Shown one piece after another: positions 30,083 through 38,661 of a DNA stretch of 64,000 nucleotides. Numbering within the stretch: the stretch's first letter is position 1; each line of letters starts with the position of its first letter. Below the pieces are notes generated by a model. The model was not told the origin of the DNA, did no database searches, and saw only the letters and a list, made by a program, of their open reading frames with translations. A program made the position numbers and the translations under genes. The DNA comes from Novosphingobium sp. Chol11 (lineage in GTDB: Bacteria > Pseudomonadota > Alphaproteobacteria > Sphingomonadales > Sphingomonadaceae). The stretch spans positions 1 to 64,000 of the forward strand of contig NZ_CAMBTS010000003.1 of the NCBI RefSeq assembly GCF_945870625.1. Reading direction: 5' to 3'.

Positions 30083-32035
30083 ATGGCCTCGCTAATGCAC
30101 TCTTCTTCGCTCGCTGACGACCCTTTGACCTGCCTCGATGAAGCGGTCGACCGCGCCGTCGCCGCGCTCGGCCAAGTCCAGCGCGAAGACGGTCACTGGG
30201 TGTTCGAACTCGAAGCCGACGCGACAATCCCTGCGGAATATGTTCTGCTCAAGCACTATCTGGGCGAACCGCGCGACCTTCCGCGCGAGGCCGCGATCGG
30301 CCGCTATCTGCGCCGCATTCAAGGCAGCCATGGCGGATGGCCGCTGTTTCATGGCGGCGCGTTCGATATCAGCGCCACCATCAAAGCGTATTACGCGCTC
30401 AAAATTATCGGCGATACCATCGACTTGCCGCACATGGCGCGCGCCCGCGCCGCGATCCTGGCGGCGGGCGGTGCGGCGGCGAGCAATGTGTTCACCCGCA
30501 TCCAGCTGGCGCTGTTTGGCGCAGGGCCATGGTCTGCCGTGCCCACCATGCCGACCGAGCTGATCCTGCTGCCGCGCTGGTTCCCGGTACATCTTTCGAA
30601 AATGGCCTATTGGGCGCGCACCGTGATCGTCCCGCTGCTGGTGCTCACCAACCAACGCCCGGTGGCGCGCAATCCGCTCGGCGTGAAGGTCGATGAACTT
30701 TATGCGCCGGGCCGCGCCAAGCCAGTGGTGCAGGCGAAGACCAAGTTCTTGTGGAAGCACGGTTTTGCCGCGCTCGACGGCGTGCTCAAGGCCGTCGATC
30801 CACTGTGGCCAGCGGCCTTGCGAAAGCGCGCTACCGCCGCCTGCGTCGATTTCGTCACCGAGCGACTGAACGGCGAGGACGGGCTGGGCGCGATCTATCC
30901 TGCCATGGCGAACAGCGTGATGATGTTCGATTGCCTCGGCTATCCAGAAGACCATCCCCACCGCGCCATCGCGCGCCAGTCGGTCGAAAAGCTGGTCGCG
31001 CTGCGCGAGGACGGCGAGATTTATTGCCAGCCCTGCGTCTCGCCGGTGTGGGACACTGCCCTGACTGCGCATGCCATGCTCGAGGTCGGCGGCGAGGAAG
31101 CAGAGCGCCGCGCCGAAGCCGCGCTGGCATGGCTGAAGCCGCGCCAGGTGCTCGATGTCAAAGGCGATTGGGCCGAGCAGCGCCCCGATGTCCGCCCCGG
31201 CGGCTGGGCGTTTCAATACAACAACGCGCATTATCCCGATCTCGATGATACCGCCGTGGTGGTCATGGCGATGGACCGGGCGAAGAACTCGGCCGATTAC
31301 GAGCAGGCCATCGCACGCGGCGCCGAATGGACCGTCGGCCTGCAATCGAGGAACGGCGGCTGGGGCGCGTTCGATGCAGACAACACGCACGATTACCTCA
31401 ACAACATCCCCTTTGCCGATCACGGCGCTCTGCTCGATCCGCCCACCGCCGATGTTTCCGCGCGCTGCGTCTCGATGCTCGCGCAGATCGGCGAGCCGCT
31501 CACCAGTCCTCGGATGAAGGCCGCGCTCGCCTATCTGGAGGCCGAGCAGGAGCCCGACGGCAGCTGGTTCGGGCGCTGGGGGGTCAATTACATCTACGGC
31601 ACATGGTCGGTGCTTTGCGCGCTCAATGCCGCCAAAATCGATCCCGCCGGGCCCATGGTGCGCAAAGCCGCCGCCTGGCTCATCGCGATCCAGAACGCCG
31701 ATGGCGGCTGGGGCGAGGATTGCGAAAGCTATGCGCTCGATTACAAGGGCTATACGCCTGCGCCTTCCACCGCTTCGCAAACCGCATGGGCGCTGCTCGG
31801 ACTAATGGCGGTGGGCGTAACCGGCCATCCGGCGGTCGCACGCGGCATCGCCTATTTGCAAGACACGCAAACCGATGACGGGCTGTGGGAGCAGGAGCAT
31901 TACACCGGCGGTGGTTTCCCGCGCGTGTTTTATCTGCGTTATCATGGATATCCCAAATTCTTCCCGATGTGGGCCTTGGCGCGCTATCGCAACCTTATGC
32001 GGTCCAATGCGCGCGAAGTGGCATGGGGCATGTGA
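30083..32035 (+). CDS. shc: Squalene-hopene cyclase
   Basis: DLDD of the DXDD motif in NAHYPDLDDTAVVVMAMDRA; repeated QW motifs (QSRNGGWGAFD, QNADGGWGEDCESY, QTDDGLWEQEHYTGGGFPRVFYLRYHGY). Confidence 0.97.
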   Translation: MASLMHSSSLADDPLTCLDEAVDRAVAALGQVQREDGHWVFELEADATIPAEYVLLKHYLGEPRDLPREAAIGRYLRRIQGSHGGWPLFHGGAFDISATIKAYYALKIIGDTIDLPHMARARAAILAAGGAAASNVFTRIQLALFGAGPWSAVPTMPTELILLPRWFPVHLSKMAYWARTVIVPLLVLTNQRPVARNPLGVKVDELYAPGRAKPVVQAKTKFLWKHGFAALDGVLKAVDPLWPAALRKRATAACVDFVTERLNGEDGLGAIYPAMANSVMMFDCLGYPEDHPHRAIARQSVEKLVALREDGEIYCQPCVSPVWDTALTAHAMLEVGGEEAERRAEAALAWLKPRQVLDVKGDWAEQRPDVRPGGWAFQYNNAHYPDLDDTAVVVMAMDRAKNSADYEQAIARGAEWTVGLQSRNGGWGAFDADNTHDYLNNIPFADHGALLDPPTADVSARCVSMLAQIGEPLTSPRMKAALAYLEAEQEPDGSWFGRWGVNYIYGTWSVLCALNAAKIDPAGPMVRKAAAWLIAIQNADGGWGEDCESYALDYKGYTPAPSTASQTAWALLGLMAVGVTGHPAVARGIAYLQDTQTDDGLWEQEHYTGGGFPRVFYLRYHGYPKFFPMWALARYRNLMRSNAREVAWGM

Positions 32036-32676
32036 GCGGGGCCATCCTCGTCGCTACCGGCACCAAGCGCGAGGCGGCGACGCTGACGCAGTCGGGTTTT
32101 CTGGTTATTCCCGGCGGGGGCGATGCCGCCGCTCTCACAGCAAAGTTGATTGCAGCCGCGCCGGGCGCGCGCGGGGTGATGAGCTTCGGCTTTGCAGGCG
32201 CGCTGGATGATGCCTTGAAGCTGGGCGACTGGGTCATCGGGGAGCGGGTGGCAGGCGCTGCTCAAGCCACGTGCGATCCGGCGTGGGCGCAGACTTTGGC
32301 GGCGCAGATCCCCGGCGCACGCCGCGGCGCATGCTATGCCGATGGGCGGCTGATCGCAGACGCCTCGGAAAAACGAGAGCTCGGACAGCGCGGACTGCTC
32401 GCTGCCGATATGGAAAGCCACATTGCCGCGCAAATCGCCGTCGAGCTCGACTTGCCGTTTGCCATTGTTCGCTGTGTTTCGGACGAAGCACGCCATATCC
32501 TGCCCCCCGCCATCGCCCATGCCATGCGCCCAGACGGCGGGGTTGATGGCTGGTCGATGCTCGGCTCGGTGCTGCGCAAGCCGCAGCAACTGCCGAACCT
32601 TGCAGGCACCATTAGCGGTTTTCTGCGGGCGATGACGGCACTCAAACAGGGAGCGGCCTACATCAGGCCGTGCTGA
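32032..32676 (+). CDS. hpnG: HpnG phosphorylase family protein (adenosylhopane nucleosidase)
   Basis: GTG start overlapping shc stop; [31 protein letters not shown]-like fold; follows shc. Confidence 0.85.
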   Translation: MSGAILVATGTKREAATLTQSGFLVIPGGGDAAALTAKLIAAAPGARGVMSFGFAGALDDALKLGDWVIGERVAGAAQATCDPAWAQTLAAQIPGARRGACYADGRLIADASEKRELGQRGLLAADMESHIAAQIAVELDLPFAIVRCVSDEARHILPPAIAHAMRPDGGVDGWSMLGSVLRKPQQLPNLAGTISGFLRAMTALKQGAAYIRPC

Positions 32677-33406
32677 CCAAATCAGTTTGATCCGCCGGGC
32701 TTGTCACCAGATGGCCCCGTTCCACCCGCTCGGAATAACGGTCGATCAACCGATCGCCGTAGGGCCGCAGCAACACCGTGAAGCGCACCAGCTCCTCGAC
32801 GACATCGACAATCCGGTCATAATAGCTGGATGGCAGCATGCGTCCGTCCGCATCGAATTCCTGATAGGCCTTGGCGACGCTGGACTGGTTGGGGACGGTG
32901 AACATCCGCATCCACCGGCCCAGAATGCGCAGCGAATTAACCGAGTTGAAGGATTGCGAACCCGCGCTGACCTGCATCACTGCCAGGGTGCGGCCCTGCG
33001 TCGGGCGCTGGCCTCTGAACTCCAGCGGCAAGTGATCGATCTGGGTCTTCATGATCCCGGTGATCTGGCCATGGCGCTCGGGGCTGCACCAGACCTGCCC
33101 TTCGGACCACAGCGAATGCGCGCGCAATTCTGCGACAGCGGGATGATCATCGCCCGCGATCTGATCGGGCAGCGGCAGGTCTGACGGATCGAAAATGCGC
33201 GTCTCGCAGCCGAAATAGCGCAGCAGGCGTGCCGACTCCTCGACCACAAGGCGCGAATAGGAACGTTCCCGCAACGAGCCATAGAGCAGCAGGATGCGCG
33301 GCGGCGGGTCCATCGCGCCAAGCCCAAGCGCCGGACGGCGATGCGCAAATTCCGGCTTCAACGCGGGCAGATGTTCGGGATCTGAAAGTTCGCGCAAGCG
33401 GCTCAT
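32663..33406 (-). CDS. arsH: Arsenical resistance NADPH-dependent FMN reductase ArsH
   Basis: [117 protein letters not shown]. Confidence 0.93.
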   Translation of the reverse strand: MSRLRELSDPEHLPALKPEFAHRRPALGLGAMDPPPRILLLYGSLRERSYSRLVVEESARLLRYFGCETRIFDPSDLPLPDQIAGDDHPAVAELRAHSLWSEGQVWCSPERHGQITGIMKTQIDHLPLEFRGQRPTQGRTLAVMQVSAGSQSFNSVNSLRILGRWMRMFTVPNQSSVAKAYQEFDADGRMLPSSYYDRIVDVVEELVRFTVLLRPYGDRLIDRYSERVERGHLVTSPADQTDLVSTA

Positions 33407-34062
33407 CCCGCGTCACCGCCATCGAACAGCCACGCCCCGAGCCAATGTGCCGCCAGCGCCCCGGCAATCTGCGCGGCGATGAACGCCGGCACACTGGCGG
33501 GTGCAATCCCGCTGAACGTGTCGGTCAGCGCGCGCGCGATGGTGATCGCGGGGTTGGCAAAGCTGGTCGAAGCGGTGAACCAATAGGCGGCCGCGATATA
33601 GAGTGCCACGCTTGCCGCAACGCTATGCGGCGCAAACTTCACAGTGCCCAGAATTGTGAGCACCAAGCCGAACGTCGCGATGCCCTCAGCCAGCCACTGA
33701 CCTCCGCCCGCGCGGACATGCTGCGAAATCTGCAGGACCGGCAAGTCAAACATGGCATGCGCCGCGCACACGCCAAGAATACCGCCCACCAGCTGCACCG
33801 GGACATAAGCCAGCGCCAACGATGCGGGTTTTCCGCCGCGCAGATAGATGACCATGGTCACCGCAGGATTGAAATGCGCGCCTGAAATCGGCCCCAGCAT
33901 GGTGATCAGAACATAAAGGATCGCCGCTGTCGCCGCTGTATTGCCAGCCAGCGCAACCGCAACATTCCCGCCCGCCAGCTTCTCGGCCATGATACCCGAG
34001 CCGATCACGGTGGCAAACAGGAAAGCCGAGCCGATCGCCTCAGCGGCCAGCTTATGCTTCAC
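33403..34062 (-). CDS. MIP/aquaporin family channel in ars cassette (AqpS-like)
   Basis: Six-TM; two NPA motifs ([28 protein letters not shown]); overlaps arsC and arsH by 4 bp. Confidence 0.88.
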   Translation of the reverse strand: MKHKLAAEAIGSAFLFATVIGSGIMAEKLAGGNVAVALAGNTAATAAILYVLITMLGPISGAHFNPAVTMVIYLRGGKPASLALAYVPVQLVGGILGVCAAHAMFDLPVLQISQHVRAGGGQWLAEGIATFGLVLTILGTVKFAPHSVAASVALYIAAAYWFTASTSFANPAITIARALTDTFSGIAPASVPAFIAAQIAGALAAHWLGAWLFDGGDAG

Positions 34063-34565
34063 GCCGCGCCTTCCATCTGGCCGATCGCCGCCAATGTTGC
34101 GGTTAGCGCCTCGCGATCCATCGTTTCAAACGGCAACGCCAGCAGCGCCTTGGCGCGCATCTCGAGCCAGCGCCACGTATCCTCGAATGCTGCGTCCTCG
34201 GATGCTTCGCCGCCTGCAACATCCGCCGGATCAACGAGGCCCCAATGCGCGCGCAGCGGAGTTCCGGGAAAAACCGGGCAGGCCTCGCCTGCAGCATTGC
34301 CGCACACAGTGATCGCCAGATCGATATGCGGCGCGCCCGGCCCGGTAAACTCGTTCCAGCTCTTGGAGCGAAAGCCGGCCGTGTCGATGCTCCGCCGCGC
34401 CAGCAGCCGCAGCGCGCCGGGATGAGGCACGCCTTTGGGCTTGCTGCCCGCGCTGAACGCCTGAACCCGCCACTGCGCCAGATGGTTGAAAATCGCCTCG
34501 CCCAAAATCGAGCGCGCAGAATTGCCAGTGCACAGCACCAGAATATTGAATGCCGCAACCGTCAT
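34059..34565 (-). CDS. arsC: Arsenate reductase ArsC, low-molecular-weight phosphatase family
   Basis: NILVLCTGNSARSILGEAIFNHLA (CX5R loop), SAGSKPKGVPHPGALRLL, WGLVDPAD. Confidence 0.9.
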   Translation of the reverse strand: MTVAAFNILVLCTGNSARSILGEAIFNHLAQWRVQAFSAGSKPKGVPHPGALRLLARRSIDTAGFRSKSWNEFTGPGAPHIDLAITVCGNAAGEACPVFPGTPLRAHWGLVDPADVAGGEASEDAAFEDTWRWLEMRAKALLALPFETMDREALTATLAAIGQMEGAA

Positions 34566-34625
34566 GATGCATATCCCCGATGCTTATGTCTGCAGACCGC
34601 GCGGCCAAGCGCCCCGCCCGCCCCC

Positions 34626-35771
34626 TCAGGCGACCTTATGCACCCGCTTGTCTGCATCCGGATTGGCCGCCTTGATCAGCGCCAGTTCGCGCTCGACATG
34701 GCTGGAATGCACATCCTCCGCGGGCCGTGCGTTCGACAGGTCGATGTCTTTAGCCATCGGCCCTTCGGTGCGCACCCCCTTGCGGCTCACCGTGAACATC
34801 TTGAGCGGATTGCGGATCGCATCGCTGGCAGCGGTGCCTTCGAACCCGCAGTGCACCATGCAGTTCGAGCATTTCTCGTACTTGCCAACGCCGTACTGAT
34901 CCCAGTCGGTGCCTTCCATCAATTCGGCAAAGCTCTGCACATAGCCCTCGCCCACCAGATAGCAGGGCTTTTGCCAACCGAACACGGTGCGCAGCGGCAT
35001 CGACCAGGGCGTGCATTCATAAGTCTGATTACCCGCGAGGAAATCGAGGAACAGCGGCGAATTGGTAAAGGTCCACTTGCGACCGCCATCGCCCCGGCGA
35101 AACACATCGCGGAAGAAATTCTTGGTCCTCTCGCGCGTCAGGAAATGCTCCTGATCGGGCGCACGTTCATAAGCATAGCCGGGCGAGATCGTGATCTCGA
35201 CATCGCGCGCCTTCATCTCGTCAAAGAACGCGGCCAGCCGCTCAGAGCTCGCGCCATCGAACACGGTGCAATTGACCTGAACGCGAAAGCCCTTGGCCTT
35301 GGCCAGCTCGATCGCCTCGATCGCCACTTCGTAAGTGCCGTCCTGATCTACCGCATGATCGTGCATGCCCTTGTCGCCATCGAGATGGATCGACCACGTG
35401 AAAAAGGCCGACGGCGCATAGTCGTTGATCTTCTTTTTGAGCAGCAGTGCATTGGTGCACAGGATCACGAATTTCTTCTTGGCGATATAGCCCTGCACGA
35501 TCCGGGGCATATCGCGGTGAAGCAAAGGCTCGCCGCCCGCGATCGACACGGCCGGCGCGCCGCATTCGTCAATCGCGGCCATGCACTGGTCATAGCTCAG
35601 CCGCTGGTTCAGGATCGCATCGGGATAATCGATCTTACCGCATCCAGGGCACGCCAGATTGCAGCGCAGCAGCGGCTCCAGCATCAGCACCAGCGGATAT
35701 TTTCCGCCCTTGATATGCTGGCGAACGGTGTAGCTGCCAATGCGCAGCAGCGGAGAAAGCGGCAGGCTCAT
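34626..35771 (-). CDS. hpnH: Adenosyl-hopene transferase HpnH (radical SAM)
   Basis: MSLPLSPLLRIGSYTVRQHIKGGKYPLVLMLEPLLRCNLACPGCGKIDYPDAILNQRLS; SIAGGEPLLH; EYEKCSNCMVHCGFEGTA-like C-terminus. Confidence 0.95.
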   Translation of the reverse strand: MSLPLSPLLRIGSYTVRQHIKGGKYPLVLMLEPLLRCNLACPGCGKIDYPDAILNQRLSYDQCMAAIDECGAPAVSIAGGEPLLHRDMPRIVQGYIAKKKFVILCTNALLLKKKINDYAPSAFFTWSIHLDGDKGMHDHAVDQDGTYEVAIEAIELAKAKGFRVQVNCTVFDGASSERLAAFFDEMKARDVEITISPGYAYERAPDQEHFLTRERTKNFFRDVFRRGDGGRKWTFTNSPLFLDFLAGNQTYECTPWSMPLRTVFGWQKPCYLVGEGYVQSFAELMEGTDWDQYGVGKYEKCSNCMVHCGFEGTAASDAIRNPLKMFTVSRKGVRTEGPMAKDIDLSNARPAEDVHSSHVERELALIKAANPDADKRVHKVA

Positions 35772-35781
35772 TTCTGGTATC

Positions 35782-36738
35782 CTAGCAATTGGCCGCGGCG
35801 CTGCGCGCCATGGCACCATCCCGAAGCTCACGCGGAAGCGCGAATTCGATCTTTTCTTCCACGCCGTCAAGCGCCGACACTTCGACCGGGCCAAGACGGC
35901 GCATCGCGGCAATCACATGATCGATCAGCTCGTCGGGTGCCGAAGCACCGGCGGTCAGCCCCACGGCGTTGACCCCTTCGAACCAGGCTGGATCGAGCCC
36001 GTCACCATCGGCCACCAGATAGCTGGGCAGGCCAAGCTCGACCCCGATTTCGCGAAGACGGCTGGAGTTCGAGCTGTTTTCCGCGCCGACGACGATCAGG
36101 ATATCGGAAACCCGGCACAGGTCGCGCACCGCGCTCTGGCGGTTCTGCGTGGCGTAACAGATGTCGGCGATGTCGGGGCCGGCCACATCTTCGAAGGCCG
36201 CATGCAGCGCCGCGATAACCGTGCGCGTATCGTCGACGCTCAGTGTGGTCTGCGTGACATAGGCGATTGGCGCGCTGCGATCGATCGGCAGTGATTCGAC
36301 ATCGGCCGGAGTGGACACCAGATAAACCGGCGCATCGATCTGGCCAATCGTGCCTTCGACTTCGGCGTGGCCCGCGTGGCCGATCAAAACGATGGTGCGG
36401 CCCGCCGTGACATAGCGCCGCCCCTGATTGTGCACTTTGGTGACGAGCGGGCAAGTCGCGTCGATCACCGGAAGACCGCGCGCGGCGGCTTCTTCTTCAA
36501 CCGCCCGGGCGACCCCGTGGGCGCTGAAGATAGTCATTGCGCCGGGCGGGATATCGCTCAGCTCGTCCACGAAAATCGCGCCCTTGCTGCGCAACTTTTC
36601 CACGACATGACGGTTATGCACGATCTCATGCCGGACATAAACCGGAGCACCGTGCAGCTTGAGGGCGCGCTCGACAATCTCGATCGCGCGAACCACACCG
36701 GCACAGAATCCTCTTGGTTGGGCCAAAATTGCGCGCAA
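35782..36738 (-). CDS. ispH: 4-hydroxy-3-methylbut-2-enyl diphosphate reductase
   Basis: [103 protein letters not shown]. Start taken as TTG ([10 protein letters not shown]); ORF extends to 36786. Confidence 0.95.
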   Translation of the reverse strand: MRAILAQPRGFCAGVVRAIEIVERALKLHGAPVYVRHEIVHNRHVVEKLRSKGAIFVDELSDIPPGAMTIFSAHGVARAVEEEAAARGLPVIDATCPLVTKVHNQGRRYVTAGRTIVLIGHAGHAEVEGTIGQIDAPVYLVSTPADVESLPIDRSAPIAYVTQTTLSVDDTRTVIAALHAAFEDVAGPDIADICYATQNRQSAVRDLCRVSDILIVVGAENSSNSSRLREIGVELGLPSYLVADGDGLDPAWFEGVNAVGLTAGASAPDELIDHVIAAMRRLGPVEVSALDGVEEKIEFALPRELRDGAMARSAAANC

Positions 36739-37059
36739 AGCTGCCTCCAATCGCCACCGTTTTAGCCGAATTCGATCCCGGCCCAAACGTCTTTTCGGAT
36801 AAACGGTCTCTTATTGCGCTATAGCCATGTTTGCCGGGAACAAAAGCCCCCGGGCTTCGGATAGGCTCCCGCTGGCGCAATTGATGTTTGCCCGCTGCAA
36901 AATCTGCAGCGCCCATGGCGCGCTTCTGGCAAGGTTAACCTTGCAACTGGCATGGCCCTGCGCTCTGGCCAGCAACACGGCATTAGGACCGTATGCTCTG
37001 GCTGGACCGGGTCGTTTGCCGCCGGTATAGCAGGCAGCATCGGGTGCAGGAAATTTCGC

Positions 37060-37695
37060 ATGGTCCAATTTGTTTCGCGCCGCCTCGTTCTTGGAAGTCT
37101 GCTGGCCGCATCGGCAGCGGAATCGGCCATGCCCGCGCTCGCGCAAAGCGGCGACCCTTCGACGCAAGCGGTAACCGCGCCGGTTCGCCAGTTGAACGAT
37201 GGGCTGCTGGCGATCATGAAGGCGGGCAGCACGGCGGGATATGCGGCGCGATTGAACCGGATCAGCCCGGTCGTCGATGCGACGTTCGATTTGCCGCTGA
37301 TGACCCGGCTTGTGGTTGGCTCGGTCTGGACCAAAACGCCCGCGACCGATCAATCCGCCGTCGCGGCCGCTTTCCGCAAGATGACCGCCGCGCGCTATGC
37401 CGCCAGCTTCAAAGGGTATTCGGGCGAAAGCTTCGAAATCGATCCCAAAGTAGAGGCACGCGGGCCAGACCGGCTTGTGCATACCAAACTCATCCGCCCG
37501 CGCGGGACACCGGTCGCGCTGGATTACCGGCTGCGACAGTCTGGCGGGCAATGGCGGATCATCGATATCTACTACCAGAACTCGATCAGCCAGATCGCGA
37601 CGCAGCGCTCTGATTTCGCGCGTATTCTCGCAACCGGCGGGGTCAAGGCACTCACCATCCATCTCACCCAGCTCGCCGCGACGTCTGCCAAATAA
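37060..37695 (+). CDS. hpnM: HpnM / MlaC-like phospholipid-binding periplasmic protein
   Basis: Signal-like N-terminus; YAARLNRISPVVDATFDLPLMTRLVVGSVW, YAASFKGYSGESFE, VALDYRLRQSGGQWRIIDIYYQNSISQIATQRSDFARIL. Confidence 0.85.
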   Translation: MVQFVSRRLVLGSLLAASAAESAMPALAQSGDPSTQAVTAPVRQLNDGLLAIMKAGSTAGYAARLNRISPVVDATFDLPLMTRLVVGSVWTKTPATDQSAVAAAFRKMTAARYAASFKGYSGESFEIDPKVEARGPDRLVHTKLIRPRGTPVALDYRLRQSGGQWRIIDIYYQNSISQIATQRSDFARILATGGVKALTIHLTQLAATSAK

Positions 37696-37698
37696 CGC

Positions 37699-38661
37699 AT
37701 GCGACTTGCACCGCCTGCATTGATCGCTCTGACGCTCACCGCCACGCCCCCGGCAATAGGGCAGACGGTGGAGCTTGCAGCGCCGCAAGCGGCGGCAGCG
37801 GCGCTGCCCGGTGCGACAGCGGCGGCTGTGCCCGCCACCACGGCCCCGCCCAGACCCCGCACCAAAGGCGATCCGTGGGAGAAGTTCAATCGCGGCATGT
37901 TCCGCCTGTTCCAGTCGTTCGATCGGGCGGTGTTTCGGCCGGTCGCGCTGGCGGTGGGCAAGATCATCCCGAAGCCGATCCGCAGCGGCATCCGCAATTT
38001 CCTGCGCAATCTGAGCGAGCCGGTGGTGTTCCTGAACGACGTGCTCCAGCTCAAGCCCGGGCGCGCGGTGCGCACGCTGGCGCGCTTCACGCTCAATTCC
38101 GCTGTCGGTCTCGGCGGGCTTGCCGATGTCGCCAAGACCGCCAAGCTGCCCCACCGCGACAATGGCCTCGGCAATACGCTGGCGCACTACGGCGTTGGCC
38201 CGGGACCCTACATTTTCCTGCCGATCATCGGACCGACGACACTGCGCGATTTCAGCAGCGCACAAGCCGACCGGTTGGTGCTGCCGCTCGCGGTGGGCAA
38301 GCCGTTCAACCGCTTCGACTGGCAATTGGCGACGGGCGCGCTGGCAGGCCTTGATCAACGCATCGAATCTGATGAGGACTTGCGCACTCTGCTGAGCGGC
38401 GCGGCCGATCCTTATGCGACGCTCCGCTCGGTCTATCTGCAATCGCGGATTGCCGAGATTGCCGAGATCAAAGGCAAGACTGCGACCCCAACCACCTTCG
38501 AAGATCCGCTGGAAGACCCGGCATCGGCGGACACAGCAGCTCCGACCGGCGCGGATGCTCCGGTTGCCGATCCGTCGCCCGCGCCGACAGAGGAAGCGCC
38601 TGCACCTCCTCCTGCGGCCAACGAGGTTCAGATCGAGCCGGCTTCCCCCGCCGGCACCTGA
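37699..38661 (+). CDS. mlaA: MlaA/VacJ family protein
   Basis: DPWEKFNRGMFRLFQSFDRAVFRPVA, VRTLARFTLNSAVGLGGLADVA, GLGNTLAHYGVGPGPYIFLPIIGPTTLRDF. No lipobox Cys in N-terminus. Confidence 0.88.
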   Translation: MRLAPPALIALTLTATPPAIGQTVELAAPQAAAAALPGATAAAVPATTAPPRPRTKGDPWEKFNRGMFRLFQSFDRAVFRPVALAVGKIIPKPIRSGIRNFLRNLSEPVVFLNDVLQLKPGRAVRTLARFTLNSAVGLGGLADVAKTAKLPHRDNGLGNTLAHYGVGPGPYIFLPIIGPTTLRDFSSAQADRLVLPLAVGKPFNRFDWQLATGALAGLDQRIESDEDLRTLLSGAADPYATLRSVYLQSRIAEIAEIKGKTATPTTFEDPLEDPASADTAAPTGADAPVADPSPAPTEEAPAPPPAANEVQIEPASPAGT

